Source: Acidobacteriota bacterium
GTDB lineage: Bacteria > Acidobacteriota > Blastocatellia > Chloracidobacteriales > JADJPF01
Reading direction: 5' to 3'
Length of the DNA stretch: 64,000 nucleotides
NCBI GenBank assembly: GCA_016213785.1
Contig: JACQZQ010000012.1
Span: 36,810 to 100,809 of the forward strand
Position 1 is the first letter of the stretch. The number at the start of each line of letters is the position of its first letter. The notes below the pieces were generated by a model, which was given only the letters and a program-made list of their open reading frames with translations, did no database searches and was not told the DNA's origin. Both the position numbers and the translations under genes were made by a program. This document shows positions 18,483-29,800 of the stretch, piece by piece.

Positions 18483-19970
18483 TTAATTAGCTAAATTTGG
18501 TAATAATTTTTGTACTTTGCCGACTAGCTCAGCTAACATCACATCTTCTTTAACAAAAGGAACTTGACTGCGAATTTGCTTATAAGCTTTTAGCACAGCA
18601 TTACCAGGTTTTAATGGTAGTAGAAAATCTAGTGCTTGAGCAGCAACTAAAAATTCTGTAGCCAAAATAATTTCTACATTTTCAACAATAGTTCTTAGTT
18701 TTAATGCACTAGTCATTCCCATACTTACATGGTCTTCTTTATTAGCTGAAGTGGGTAATGAGTCAACAGAAGCAGGATGAGAGAGAACTTTATTTTCCCC
18801 TTGAAGCGCTACAGCCATAACTTGAGCAATCATAAAACCAGAAGAAGTTCCTGCTTCAGGTGTTAAGAAGGCTGGGAGTTCAGAAAGATCTGGATTAACT
18901 AGTCGCTCAATTCTTCGCTCAGAAATTGCACCCAGTTCTGTTAAAGCTATTGCTAAATAATCTAATCCCAAGGCTAGTGGTTCGCCATGAAAATTACCAC
19001 CAGAAATTACTTCTCCACTATCAGCAAAAACTAATGGATTATCTGTAGCGCTATTTATTTCAATCTCAAAGATTTTCTTCACATGCTCTAAAGCGTCTTG
19101 AACTGCGCCATGAACTTGAGGGATACATCTTAAGCTATAAGCATCTTGTACACGGCGGCAGTTTTGGTGTGAAGCCATAATTTCGCTATTAGCAGTTAAT
19201 TCAATTAGTCGTTTTGCTACTTTTTGCTGACCCAAATGAGGTCTGGCTAAATGAATTCGTGGGTCTGAAGCTTTATCTGTACCATGAAGGGCTTCTAAAG
19301 ACATTGCACCAGCTAAATCAGCTAAATAAGAAAGTCTTTCAGATTTGGAAATTAATAAACTTCCTAAAGCAGTCATTGCTTGAGTACCATTAACTAAAGC
19401 AAGTCCTTCTTTAGCTTCTAGAGCAATAGGTTTAAGCCCAGCTAATTCTAGAGCTTGGCCGCCAGGCATTCGCTTACCTTGATAAAACGCTTCTCCTTCG
19501 CCAATTAAAACTAAAGCTAAATGAGCAAGTGGGGCAAGATCTCCACTTGCTCCAACTGAGCCTTTAGAAGGGATTATAGGATTAACTCCTTTATTAAGCA
19601 TTTCACATAAAGCTTCTACTATTTCTAGTCGTACTCCTGAATAGCCTTTTGCTAGCACATTAGCCCGTAACAAAGTCATTGCTCTTGATTCAGATTCATT
19701 TAATGGTTCTCCAACACCAATTGCATGTGAGCGGACTAAATTTATTTGAAGTTGTCGGAGTTTATCAGCAGGAATACTAACGTCTGAAAGTTTGCCAAAT
19801 CCTGTGTTTACACCATAAACTACTTTTTCTGTGCGAATAATTTCGTCTATAACACGTCTGGAAGCATTAATATTTTCTATAGCGTTAGGGGCAATAGAGA
19901 TTTTTTCACCTTGGCAAGCGATTTTTTCAACATCTGCCAAAGATAAATTATTTCCGTCTATATGGATCAT
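18483..19970 (-). CDS. hutH: Histidine ammonia-lyase
   Basis: 495 residues, typical for HutH. The Ala-Ser-Gly triad that cyclises to the MIO cofactor is present at 141-143 in GSVGASGDLAPLAHL. VYGVNTGFGKL near residue 51 and SATDNPLVF are family motifs, and SSGFMIAQ precedes a QGENKVLSHPASVDS region typical of HutH. The enzyme converts L-histidine to urocanate and ammonia, the first step of histidine degradation. No hutU, hutI or hutG gene is adjacent, so the rest of the pathway is elsewhere or absent. Confidence 0.95.
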   Translation of the reverse strand: MIHIDGNNLSLADVEKIACQGEKISIAPNAIENINASRRVIDEIIRTEKVVYGVNTGFGKLSDVSIPADKLRQLQINLVRSHAIGVGEPLNESESRAMTLLRANVLAKGYSGVRLEIVEALCEMLNKGVNPIIPSKGSVGASGDLAPLAHLALVLIGEGEAFYQGKRMPGGQALELAGLKPIALEAKEGLALVNGTQAMTALGSLLISKSERLSYLADLAGAMSLEALHGTDKASDPRIHLARPHLGQQKVAKRLIELTANSEIMASHQNCRRVQDAYSLRCIPQVHGAVQDALEHVKKIFEIEINSATDNPLVFADSGEVISGGNFHGEPLALGLDYLAIALTELGAISERRIERLVNPDLSELPAFLTPEAGTSSGFMIAQVMAVALQGENKVLSHPASVDSLPTSANKEDHVSMGMTSALKLRTIVENVEIILATEFLVAAQALDFLLPLKPGNAVLKAYKQIRSQVPFVKEDVMLAELVGKVQKLLPNLAN

Positions 19971-19990
19971 TTTTATTTTGTCCTATTAAT

Positions 19991-20013
19991 AAACCCAAGT
20001 AGTGCTTGGGTTT
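19991..20013 (-). terminator. Terminator hairpin after the Cys-rich protein gene
   Basis: AAACCCAAG (19991-19999) pairs with CTTGGGTTT (20005-20013) around TAGTG. It ends the minus-strand unit that starts at the thiolase. The following T run is short. Confidence 0.6.
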
Positions 20014-20030
20014 ATATTGTAATATTGTAA

Positions 20031-20324
20031 TTATGATTTTTTAAATAGGTTGTTAAAAGCATTGCGGACATCATCAGGTTTGGATTTAGTTGTTAGTGCA
20101 TCAACAGGTGTTTTTTGATTAGGGTTAAAATATTCACAAAAATTTGCTTTCTCCTTATCGCGAACTATTTCTGCACTAGGTTCGCGGCACCCTTTATGTG
20201 CAAAAGCATCATAAAAAGAGCAGTTAAGACAAACGTGCAAATCTGAGTGACATTTAGAACAAGAATCCATTCTAGAAACTTTTCCAGTAACAAGATTTTC
20301 AGTTTGACAACGAAAACATAACAT
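20031..20324 (-). CDS. Small Cys-rich (zinc ribbon-like) protein
   Basis: 97 residues. Paired cysteines appear as CFRC, CSKC, CLNC, a single Cys before REPSAE, and CEYF, with H-V-C-L-N-C-x-F-Y-D and C-R-E-P in the middle. This matches a family of uncharacterised bacterial proteins with a D-L-H-x-C-x-N-C-x-F-Y motif, probably zinc-binding. The C-terminus is polar and low in complexity. It is the third gene after the thiolase, so they probably share a transcript; a functional link is unproven. Confidence 0.7.
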   Translation of the reverse strand: MLCFRCQTENLVTGKVSRMDSCSKCHSDLHVCLNCSFYDAFAHKGCREPSAEIVRDKEKANFCEYFNPNQKTPVDALTTKSKPDDVRNAFNNLFKKS

Positions 20325-20334
20325 AATAAACCCT

Positions 20335-20514
20335 TTATTTACTTTCCTTTATTTCTTCCTCATCCTCTTCTTGAGGTCTTGAAGAACTACGTCGAAAAGG
20401 TGGAATTAGCACACCTAATAAACTTGAGCCAAATACTAAAATTAATGGCAACATTAAAACTAGCAAGATAATTTGTATTGGCAACATCAATAAGGCAAAT
20501 ATTTTCTTTAACAT
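20335..20514 (-). CDS. Small single-pass membrane protein
   Basis: A 59-residue frame begins with ATG at 20514 and ends at 20335. It reads MLKKIFALLMLP, then a hydrophobic stretch to about residue 39 (ending GVLIPPF), then RRSS and a highly acidic tail (QEEDEEEIKE). The 10-bp gap to the Cys-rich protein and 47-bp gap to the thiolase suggest one operon. No family is recognised. The coding-like layout (positive N-end, helix, charged tail) argues that it is real. Confidence 0.5.
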   Translation of the reverse strand: MLKKIFALLMLPIQIILLVLMLPLILVFGSSLLGVLIPPFRRSSSRPQEEDEEEIKESK

Positions 20515-20561
20515 GTTCTTTCACACCTAATTTTTTATCTTCTAAAGAAAACTTCCAGAAC

Positions 20562-21755
20562 CTAGACCCTCTCTAAAAGTAGCGCAATGCCCATACCACC
20601 GCTAACACACAGAGTAGCTAGCCCTAAACGGCTTTTACGCCTAGCCATTTCATGTAAAAGAGTAACAACAATACGAGTCCCAGTACAACCAATTGGATGA
20701 CCTAATGAAATCGATCCACCGTTAACATTAAGTTTATCTCGATCAATAGCAAGATCTCTTAAACAAGCTAGAACTTGAGCAGCAAAAGCTTCATTTAATT
20801 CAACCAGATCAATATCTTCTAAAGTGATTTTATTACGAGCTAAAAGTTTTTGAACTGCTGGAACAGGCCCAATTCCCATTATTGAAGGCTCAACACCTAC
20901 AATAGAATAATCAACAATTCTTGCCTGAGCTTTTGCATTTGTTTTCTTAAGCATCTCTTCAGACATTACAACTAAAGCTGCCGCTCCATCAGTAATTCCG
21001 CTAGAATTACCTGCTGTAACCGTACCTGTTTTAGAAAATACTGGAGAGAGTTTTTCTAAATCACCTATTACTGTTTTACTCCTAGCATGTTCATCAAGGG
21101 TAAAAGGCACTATATTGCCTTTGCGATCCTTTAGTTCAACTGGGTAAATTTCATCCTTAAATATACCTGAAGCAATAGCAGCAGCACCCCGCTCTTGGCT
21201 CATTAAAGCAAATTCATCTTGCTCACGGCGACTTATATTCATTTGCTGAGCAAGTTTTTCTGCTGTCTCGCCCATTATCATTCCTGAAAGCGGACATAAG
21301 AAACCATCTTTATACATCCCATCTACAAGCTGAGTGTGTCCTAAACGACTTCCCCAGCGAGCAGATTCTACATAATAAGGTAAGCGGCTCATTGTCTCAC
21401 CACCACCAGCAACAATACATTCAGCTTGGCCTAGAGCAATTTCTTGAGCAGCTAAAATAATGCTCTTAAGCCCTGAAGCACAGGCTTGATTAACAGTGTA
21501 GGCAGGAGAAGTAACGGGAATTCCTGCGCGAAAAGCGACTTGACGGCCAACATTTGGCCCACCACCTGCTTGACGAGCATTTCCAAAAATCAACTCATCA
21601 ACTTGTTCTGGTAAAACATTTGCACGTCTTAAAGCCTCTCTTACAACGGGTGCAGCATATTCAGGTAAGGTTAAATCTTTTAGGCTACCGCCAAATTTTC
21701 CTATTGCGCTACGTGTAGCGCCAGCAATATAAATTGGTTTCACAAAAGTCTCCAA
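20562..21755 (-). CDS. Acetyl-CoA acetyltransferase (thiolase)
   Basis: 397 residues, standard for thiolase II. The acyl-accepting Cys92 is in VNQACASGLKS. His353 lies in GGSISLGHPIGCTG and the second catalytic Cys383 in CVSGGMG. It condenses two acetyl-CoA to acetoacetyl-CoA, or runs the reverse reaction in fatty-acid and ketone degradation. It could supply acetoacetyl-CoA for polyhydroxyalkanoate, but it is 19 kb from the PhaC-like gene and no phaB is visible here. First gene of a minus-strand unit with two small proteins. Confidence 0.92.
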   Translation of the reverse strand: METFVKPIYIAGATRSAIGKFGGSLKDLTLPEYAAPVVREALRRANVLPEQVDELIFGNARQAGGGPNVGRQVAFRAGIPVTSPAYTVNQACASGLKSIILAAQEIALGQAECIVAGGGETMSRLPYYVESARWGSRLGHTQLVDGMYKDGFLCPLSGMIMGETAEKLAQQMNISRREQDEFALMSQERGAAAIASGIFKDEIYPVELKDRKGNIVPFTLDEHARSKTVIGDLEKLSPVFSKTGTVTAGNSSGITDGAAALVVMSEEMLKKTNAKAQARIVDYSIVGVEPSIMGIGPVPAVQKLLARNKITLEDIDLVELNEAFAAQVLACLRDLAIDRDKLNVNGGSISLGHPIGCTGTRIVVTLLHEMARRKSRLGLATLCVSGGMGIALLLERV

Positions 21756-21919
21756 AAGTTTATAGAAAATAAATAGTTGATATTTAAATTGAATTGCTAT
21801 TTTATTACTAGGCTAAAAAGTAAGTTAGAATCTAAAAGAAAGCAAGACCGCTCTGCCATTTTAATTTACATCTACTTTCTCTTAGTATATCTTAGGCGTA
21901 TTATATAGTATTATATAGC

Positions 21920-22711
21920 TTAAGCTTGTTTTATTAATTTAGCAAAAGCACGTAAGCCATTAATTATATCTTGTTGGTCAAAAGCTTTTGTTAAAGCTCG
22001 TTCAACTTCACTAGTTAAAAGCTCTATTCTATGTTGAGAAGCTTTATCTACACGCTCTACTGCAAAATTAATATCCCTAATCTCTGAACGTAAAGTTTTT
22101 GCGGTTTCTTCTGAAATATTTAACCGGCTTTCACTATCTTTTAAGCGACTTTCTAAGCAAGTAACTCTATTAATAGCAGAACATAGTTCTAGTTTAAGTT
22201 TATTTACATCTTCCCGAGGATAAAGTATTTCTCCACGAATTTCACGTAGTTTATTAATTAAGTAATAATATGCTTGTGAAGCAGGTCGAAAAAATGTTGT
22301 AAGAAGGTAAAAAAACGAAAAGTAGTATCCAATTTGACCACCTGCAAAATAGGTTATTCCTGCGATGATTAGAGCAGAAGCTATGTGTGCGCCTATAGCT
22401 ATTACACCAGTAATAATTCTTATACGCTCTACATATTTTCGTCTTTCTAAATTAACAGGAATATTTTTTTCCTCTGAGCGCTTCATTTCAAAAAGAACAT
22501 TATTTGTTTCAAAATAAAGATCCCAAGGCACTTTTACAATAAAAAGTAGCCATAAAAGAGAAATTGCTCCTGCAATAATGTCCAAGGTGCTAGTAGGCGA
22601 TGGGGCTTGAGTATTCCAATGAAAAATATTTGATAGCAAATAGAAAATACCCAATAAAATTAATCCGACAATAATAACTCCTACAGCAGTTGAGAAAAAC
22701 TTTTTAGACAT
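21920..22711 (-). CDS. Membrane protein with C-terminal coiled coil
   Basis: 263 residues. Hydrophobic helices lie at about 9-30, 43-62, 98-124 and 127-150; the remaining 100 residues have heptad-like spacing of Leu and charged residues (KLRE, LKLELCSAINRVTCLESRLKDSESRL) typical of a coiled coil facing the cytoplasm. No enzyme motif or known family is recognised. It is divergent from the SPFH gene across 207 bp, so the two may share regulation. Confidence 0.6.
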   Translation of the reverse strand: MSKKFFSTAVGVIIVGLILLGIFYLLSNIFHWNTQAPSPTSTLDIIAGAISLLWLLFIVKVPWDLYFETNNVLFEMKRSEEKNIPVNLERRKYVERIRIITGVIAIGAHIASALIIAGITYFAGGQIGYYFSFFYLLTTFFRPASQAYYYLINKLREIRGEILYPREDVNKLKLELCSAINRVTCLESRLKDSESRLNISEETAKTLRSEIRDINFAVERVDKASQHRIELLTSEVERALTKAFDQQDIINGLRAFAKLIKQA

Positions 22712-22918
22712 AGCCCCTCCTCTAATTAATTGTATTTATTATAGGTTAGCAGACTTATTATTTAATTATAGATCTAAGCTATGACAGTTTTTTAACTGTT
22801 TAAGCAAAAATCGTCCAATAAGGGCAAAAATAAACAAGCAGTGTCCATAGACTAGACTTTTACAAGCCTATACTGGTTACAGCTTTAATCACTTTATTTA
22901 ACTTAAAAGGAAGTATTT

Positions 22919-23812
22919 ATGGAATCAGATAGGTTCTTTCACTCAACTAAATCTATTAAAATAGTAGTAATTGTAAGTTCTCTATTAATACTCTTAGTAG
23001 CATTATCCAGCACAATAATACTAATAAACCCAGGGCATGTAGGAGTATTAATTAAGCGAAGTGGAGGAGGCATATCACCACAACCTTTAGGAGTCGGTTT
23101 TCACCTTAAAGCGCCCATTTTTCAAGAAATAGAAGAATATCCTATTTATATGCAAACTTTAGTTTTAACTAAAGATCTAGCAGAAGGTAGCCCTCGTAAT
23201 GAAGAAATAAATGTTAACTCAGTAGAAGGCCAACCTATTAGCTGTGACGTTTCTCTTTCTTTTGAACTAGATCCTAATCAAGTTCCTCATTTATATAGTG
23301 TTTTTAGAACAGACATAGATACCATTACTCATGGATTTATTAAACAAACTATTAGACAATCTTTACAAGAAAATGTTGGTAAAACAGAAATTGTTAATTT
23401 TCTTGGCAAAGAAAAAGCTCAAATAGTTTCTCAAGTTCAAAATGATTTACAAAAAAGGCTTAGCGAGTATGGTTTTGTTGTTAAACAGTTTACCTTAAAT
23501 GAAGTACGTGCTCCTCAGTCTATCGTTAAAGCAATTGAGGCTAAAAACACTATGGCTCAAGATGCTTTAAGAGCACAAAATGAGTTGCAAAAGAAAGAAT
23601 TTGAAGCTCAACAAAAAGTAATAGAGGCTGAAGGTGATGCTAAATCAATATTTGCTCGTGCTGAGGCTCAAGCTAAATCTAATCACCTTATTGCTGAATC
23701 TATTACTCCAACCTTAGTTGAGTATAAAAAGATTGAAAAATGGGATGGTAAAATGCCTCAAGTTGCTGGTACTAACGCAGCAACTCTACTTAATCTACAA
23801 GAAAATAAATAG
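22919..23812 (+). CDS. SPFH/prohibitin-like membrane protein
   Basis: 297 residues with one N-terminal membrane helix (about 15-37), then an SPFH (band 7) domain. NPGHVGVLIKRSGG, GVGFHLKAP and the central D-V-x-L-S-F-E-L-D-P region are prohibitin-like. The C-terminal part is a charged helix, KKEFEAQQKVIEAEGDAKS, as in stomatin and prohibitin. These proteins form ring-shaped assemblies that organise membranes and bind membrane proteases. AAAAGGAAGT lies 8-10 bp before the ATG. A bidirectional terminator follows. Confidence 0.88.
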   Translation: MESDRFFHSTKSIKIVVIVSSLLILLVALSSTIILINPGHVGVLIKRSGGGISPQPLGVGFHLKAPIFQEIEEYPIYMQTLVLTKDLAEGSPRNEEINVNSVEGQPISCDVSLSFELDPNQVPHLYSVFRTDIDTITHGFIKQTIRQSLQENVGKTEIVNFLGKEKAQIVSQVQNDLQKRLSEYGFVVKQFTLNEVRAPQSIVKAIEAKNTMAQDALRAQNELQKKEFEAQQKVIEAEGDAKSIFARAEAQAKSNHLIAESITPTLVEYKKIEKWDGKMPQVAGTNAATLLNLQENK

Positions 23813-23820
23813 TTAACTTA

Positions 23821-23856
23821 AAAAAGGTTGGAAGAAATATTTTTCCAACCCTTTTT
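23821..23856. terminator. Bidirectional terminator
   Basis: GGTTGGAA and TTCCAACC form a stem around about 9 nt, preceded by a run of A and followed by CTTTTT. It sits between the convergent SPFH and giant modular protein genes. Confidence 0.8.
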
Positions 23857-23860
23857 AGCT

Positions 23861-26800
23861 CTAGTTTCTAGTAAACATCACACCAACAGAAAGCTTACCA
23901 TCAGGGTTCTTAATGGTCAGACGAACCCGATCACCCTTCTTAATAAACTTATCAACGGTTTGACCTGAGGGACTGCCCGTTTTTCTACGTGGAGTAAATC
24001 TAGTACCAGTATCATCAAATTCTAAAGCATACATTTCTGTATCATTAATAATTAAAGTAGCATCCATTTTAATAAATGATCCTGGTGAGTCTACAAAAAA
24101 GTTTTTATCAATAAATACTGGGTTTTTTATTACGGGCAAGTCAGTAGAAGCAGGTTGAGAGCCACTACTCATTTGACCATTTCCAAAAAATGTACTTACA
24201 CTATAAACAAAGTTTCCGCTACTACTGCTACTTGTTGAGACTTTATCTGTAAATGAAGTCATATTTGCTGGAATTGACCCTACTAAATTTTCAGGTTTTA
24301 CTATATCGCTTGGGCTAAGTATTCTTCCATCAGCAGGTTGCGGGACTCTATAAATATTATAGCCAGCTATTGCCATTGGATCTGCTTTAGGCTCAATATC
24401 TAAATCCCCTTTAGTATTATTTGCTATAGCTCTTACTATGCCTTTACGACCAAACATTACAGCTACAGATGTGTTTCCATCAGGGTTTTTAACTACTAGT
24501 TTTACTATACTTGTCTTTCCTATTAGCTTCTTAATAGTTGTACCACTTGAGCTTGCTTGTTTTTTAGCTATTGTAAAACGTGTGCCTGTGCTATCAAATT
24601 GTAGTGGATAACTTTCTATATCATTTACCACTAGAGTTGCCCCCATTTTAATAAATGAGCTAGGAGAATCTAGAAAAATTGTCCCTTGAGTAAATACAGG
24701 ATTTATAATTACAGGTAAGTTTGTTCCCATTGGCTGAGAACCGCTACTCATTTGACCATTTCCAAAGAATGTACTTACGCTATAAGTATAATTGCTACTT
24801 CCGCTTGTTGAAACCTTATCCATAAATGATGTTGCATTTGCTGGCAATGAGGTTACTAAGTTATTTGGATTAACTATTTGATCTACTGGAGGCATTGTCC
24901 CATCTGTTGGTTGTGGGACTCTATAGACATTGTAACCAGCTATTACCAAGTCCCCATCTGCTTTTGGATTTATTTTGTTTACTTGTGCAAGATTTCCTAC
25001 AAGTTCTCCTGCTTTTACTTTTACATTCTGAGGTGGTAAAAGTTGGTTTGGTGGAGGAGGATCAAATGTTATTTGAACTAGTAAAGCAGGTTGAGAGGGT
25101 TGGGTTAGCGCCGCATCTCTGATTTCTGTTGCATTTGCTATAACATTTGTTGGTGGAAGAATTTGTCCTGGCGTTGGAACTGGGGCTGTAAAACTAACTA
25201 CTGTTTGTAAAATTGGGGCTGAGTTATTAGCTCTTCTTATACTAAATTGCCCACTAGATACAGTCATTAGATTATCTGCTCTATCTCTAGCTGTAATCAC
25301 AACTCTTGCATTTGATGTCTCAAGGTCTGCTGGTATAAACCATACTATTTCTCTAGTAGTAGAGTCTGCTCTAGCTATATCTCCAGACATTGCACCTGTT
25401 TTAGGACTAATGGCATTTTGTGTAGCTATAAATGATGCTGTAAAATCATTTATAGCATCATTATCAGTCGCATCATAACGAATTCTAATTAATGATCCTG
25501 CGGTTAAAAGATCTCCACCAGCTAAGTTAGTAAATGTTACAGAAGGAGGTTTAGTATCAACACTTTGACCAGTAATAGGAATAGTAAGATTTCCACCATT
25601 ACTATTAACAATAACTGAACCATTAACACTACCTAGGCTACCAGGAGTAGGTTTTAGAGTTAGCTCAAAAGTAGTAGATTGATTAGGTGCAAGTGTATTA
25701 GTTGATGAAGGTGTAGAAAGAGTTATTCCTGCACCATTAATAACAGGCGATGTAAAGGTTAAGTCCTGTCCTCCCATATTACGTAAAGTAACTGTACGCT
25801 TAGCCATATCCCCAATATTAACAGCACCAAAATCTATTCTATTATCAGCCTGAAGTACTGGAGGATTAGGAGGAGGTGTAGATTCAACAATAGTTAAAGT
25901 AGCAGTATTTGCTGCAATAAGAGCACCATTTGTTGCACCTGTAAGTAATAGATTTACTAACTTATTTTGACCAGGCTGACGGTCGTTAATAATTGGAACA
26001 TTAAATGATTGGCTAAGAACATTAGCTGGAAAGTTTAAAGTTCCACTAACATCAAAATAATTAGTTCCAGCCTGAGCATTAGCACCTGGAGAGGTTGAGA
26101 AGTTAACAGATATAGCAACATTACCTCCATCACTCCTTCCAACAACAATAGTAGCAACGCCAGCAGTCTCATTAACAGTAAAAGAGGGTTGAGAAAAAGC
26201 TAATCGTCCTGGCCGAGCAACATCTTTTTCTAGAATAGTTAAAGTAAGAGTTGCAAGCCCTAAGTTAGCGCCTCCAGTAACACTAAATAGGCTAACAGTT
26301 AAGGTTTTATTTGCTTCAAATGCATTATTTGCAATAGTTTGTATTGTAAAACTCTTAGACGAAGCATCTCCATTAGTAAAATTAAGAGATCCTGAAGCAC
26401 TATTAAAATCTCTACCAGAAACAGCACTACCATTATTTGTGCCATAGTTAACAGAAACACTACCATTACTACCACCAGTACGAGTAACAGTAATAGTTGC
26501 AGCATTTCCTTCTGTAACAGACAAAGAACCAACACTAAAATTAATTGAGCCTGCACTACCACCTATAACTAAAGTGTAATTACGAGTGCCTACACAATTA
26601 TTTGCATCTCTTGTTTGAACTGTAAAATTAAATGTTCCTGATGTGTTAGGAGTTCCTACTATACCGCCTGTTGCAAAAACTGATAGTCCTGAAGGTAAAT
26701 TTCCAGAAGCTAAAGAAAATGTATAAGGCGCTTTACCACCAGTTGCACTTAAGGCTTGAGAATATTGAACCCCAACTTGCCCATTTGCAAGACCTGTTGG

Positions 26801-29800
26801 TGAAAGCGTTATAGCAGCACAATTAATCACTAGTGCGTAAGTTTGTGTTCCTATACATCCATTTCCATCTACAACTTGCAAGGTAAAATTAAATGTACCA
26901 TTTGCTGTAGGTGTGCCTTGAATTCTTATTATATTATCAGTTCTAGTTGCTGGTGGAATTAAACTTAATCCTGGGGGCAATGTACCAGACATTAAACTTA
27001 CACTTATAGGTATAGTTGCTCCATTAATAGTAATAGCTTGGTTATAAGGAGAACCAACAAGTCCAGCAACTAGAGTAGAAGGAGTAAAAGTAATATTTGC
27101 ACAACTTATAGTTAAAGTATAAGCCTGCATCCCTGCACAACCATTAGAATCTGCTGCTGTTATAGTAAAATTAAATGTTCCTAACATAGTAGGAGTACCA
27201 GAAAGCACACCTGTACTATCTAAAGTTAATCCAGGCGGTAGAGTTCCTAGCGAAACATCAAAACTATAAGGAGAAATTCCTCCACTAGCCGTAATTGTTT
27301 GATTATATGGGACATTGATTGTTCCTGTTGGTAAGCCTACAGGAGATAATGTAATTGTTGGACATATATTAGTTAATGAATAGCCTGGACTCGTACATAT
27401 CACTACCCCACTATCATTAATTACACTAGCTGTAGCCATATAGCTACCAGTAAAATTATTAGCTGTTAAAGTTGGAGAAACTGCTATTCCTGCTGAATTA
27501 GTTGTTGCAAATGCTGTTGTAGCTAAACCTGGGAAAGTGGCACCAGCGCTAGTTGCTGGGGTTGGTGTATCAAATTGCACCATTATCCCATTTAATGCAT
27601 TACCATTCGGGTCAAATACTGTAGCTTGTAATGGGTTTGCAAATGGGCTATTTAAGACTGCACTTTGACCTGATCCTAAGGTTGCAAGTATTGAATTTGG
27701 AGCACCAATACAAGCACTTGAGCGCAGAGCAAAGGCATTGCCTGATCCAAAAGTAACAGAGCCTAAATCTAAGCGACCATCACGGTTAAAATCTGCTGGA
27801 GCTATTGTAAAGCTATTACCAAAAATAAAAGGTAAATTTATTGTACTAAAAACACCGCCTGCCCCATTTCCTAAAAGTATTCTTAAATTAGTACCCACCT
27901 CTGTTCCTGCAAAAATGTCTAATTTACCATCTCCATTAAAGTCAGCAAATCTAAGTCTTTGTGCTGAAGAAACAACTACACTTGGTGAAAATCCCCCAAC
28001 ACCATCACCTAAGAAAACATTACCGGTCATAGAGGCAAAATTAGTGATAAGAATATCTAATATACCATCACGGTTAAAATCACCTAAATCTTGTATAAAG
28101 GGTTGTGTTCCACCTGAGGGAATAGTAGCAGATGGTGAAAAGCCTTCACCATTATTTAGAAGGGTTTGTATAGTATTATCGCCTGCAAGAGTAAGAACAA
28201 GGTCTGGTCTACCATCTCTATCAAAATCCCCTGCAACTAAGAGAGGATTTGAACCAGTATCAATAATACTTGGTGGAGTAGAGACTGAAACCCCATCGCC
28301 AAAGAATAAAGATAAGCTGTTACTATTTGTATTTGCTGTTATTACATCCTTAATACCATCACCACTAAAGTCTTCTATAGCTACTGAGCTAGGATTTGCA
28401 CCACCAACAGGAAATGGGCCTAATAAGCTAAATGTGCCTGTGCCATTTCCTATTAAAATAGATAAATCATTAGAAAAATTATTTGCAACAGCAATATCAG
28501 GATTACCATCTCGGTTAAAATCTCCTACTGCTGAGGATAGAGGGTTATTTCCGCCAGTAGAAACGGTTGGGGCAGGAGTAAAACCCCCAGGGCTACCTAA
28601 CAAAATAGATAAGTCACCACTTCCACGATTTTGTATAATTACATCCAGTCTTCCATCTAAATTAAGATCTGCAACAGTATTATCTAAAGAATCTGTTCCT
28701 GTAGGAAAATTAGTAGGTGTGCCAAAACTAGGAGCGATACAACGAGCAGAAAAAGTATTAAATAATAAGGATATGTTATTTGAAACTAAGCCTGTTGCTG
28801 CAATGTCAGGTTTTCCATCAGAATTAAAATCAGCAGTAACTAAAGAAGCTAAACCACCCGCAGTATTAGTTACACCTGATAAAAAATTAATACTAGGGGC
28901 AAAGCCTGTTGTAGGATTTGCCAGTAAAACAGAAATATTTTGAGTTGAACTGCTACTACTAGCTAAATCAAGCCTTCCATCACCATTTAGATCTGAAATT
29001 ACTACGACTTGAGGATTATTTGCTACTGCATAGGGTGAACCCGTTTGATTAGTAAAACCGCCTGCGCCATTTCCAAGTAAAACAGAAATATTATTACTAC
29101 CTAAATTAGCTACAGCTAAATCTAGATTTCCATCAATATTTAGGTCTGCAATTTTAACAGACTGTGGATTTGCTCCAACTGTAAGTGTAGTTGTGCTAGT
29201 AAAACCATTATCACCATCGCCTATTAAAATTGAAACTGTACCAGCACCTTGATTAGTTACAGCTAGATCTAAAAAGCTATCTTTATTTAAGTCTGCTGTA
29301 GCTACTGAAAAAGGTTGAAGCCCTACATCTATTGTATTAACAACAAAAAAACCATCTCCACCTGAAATAATAGAAACTGTATTATTACCAAGATTTGTTA
29401 CAGCTATTTCATTAGTGCCATCTCCATTAAAATCTCCCGCCGCAGCAGAAAAAGGATCTGTTCCTACAGAAACGCTATCTACAAAAAAACCCCCTTCTCC
29501 ACCAAAAAAAACTATTGAAACATCATTACTATCACCATTTACAGCAATAATTTCTGGTTGAGCGTCACTATCTAGTCTTGCTATTTCTACATAAACAGGC
29601 GCTGTTCCAACAGGAATATCCATTGGAGCATTAAAACCACCTAATCCATCTCCATAGAATATAGATATAGTATTAGCTGAAAAATTTGCTGTAACTATAT
29701 CAAGTATTCCATCTAAATTAACATCCCCTACAGTATTATGAACAGGAGTAGTAGCACTAATACTAGTAGGCGGACTAAATCCTTGGATACCACAGGGGAC

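Noticed and set aside
27738..28943. 401-residue open frame on the + strand inside the giant modular gene
   Set aside because: It is antisense to the FG-GAP repeats, low in complexity, rich in Pro/Lys/Ser and has no domain or ribosome-binding site. The repeat structure of the real gene keeps the opposite frame open.
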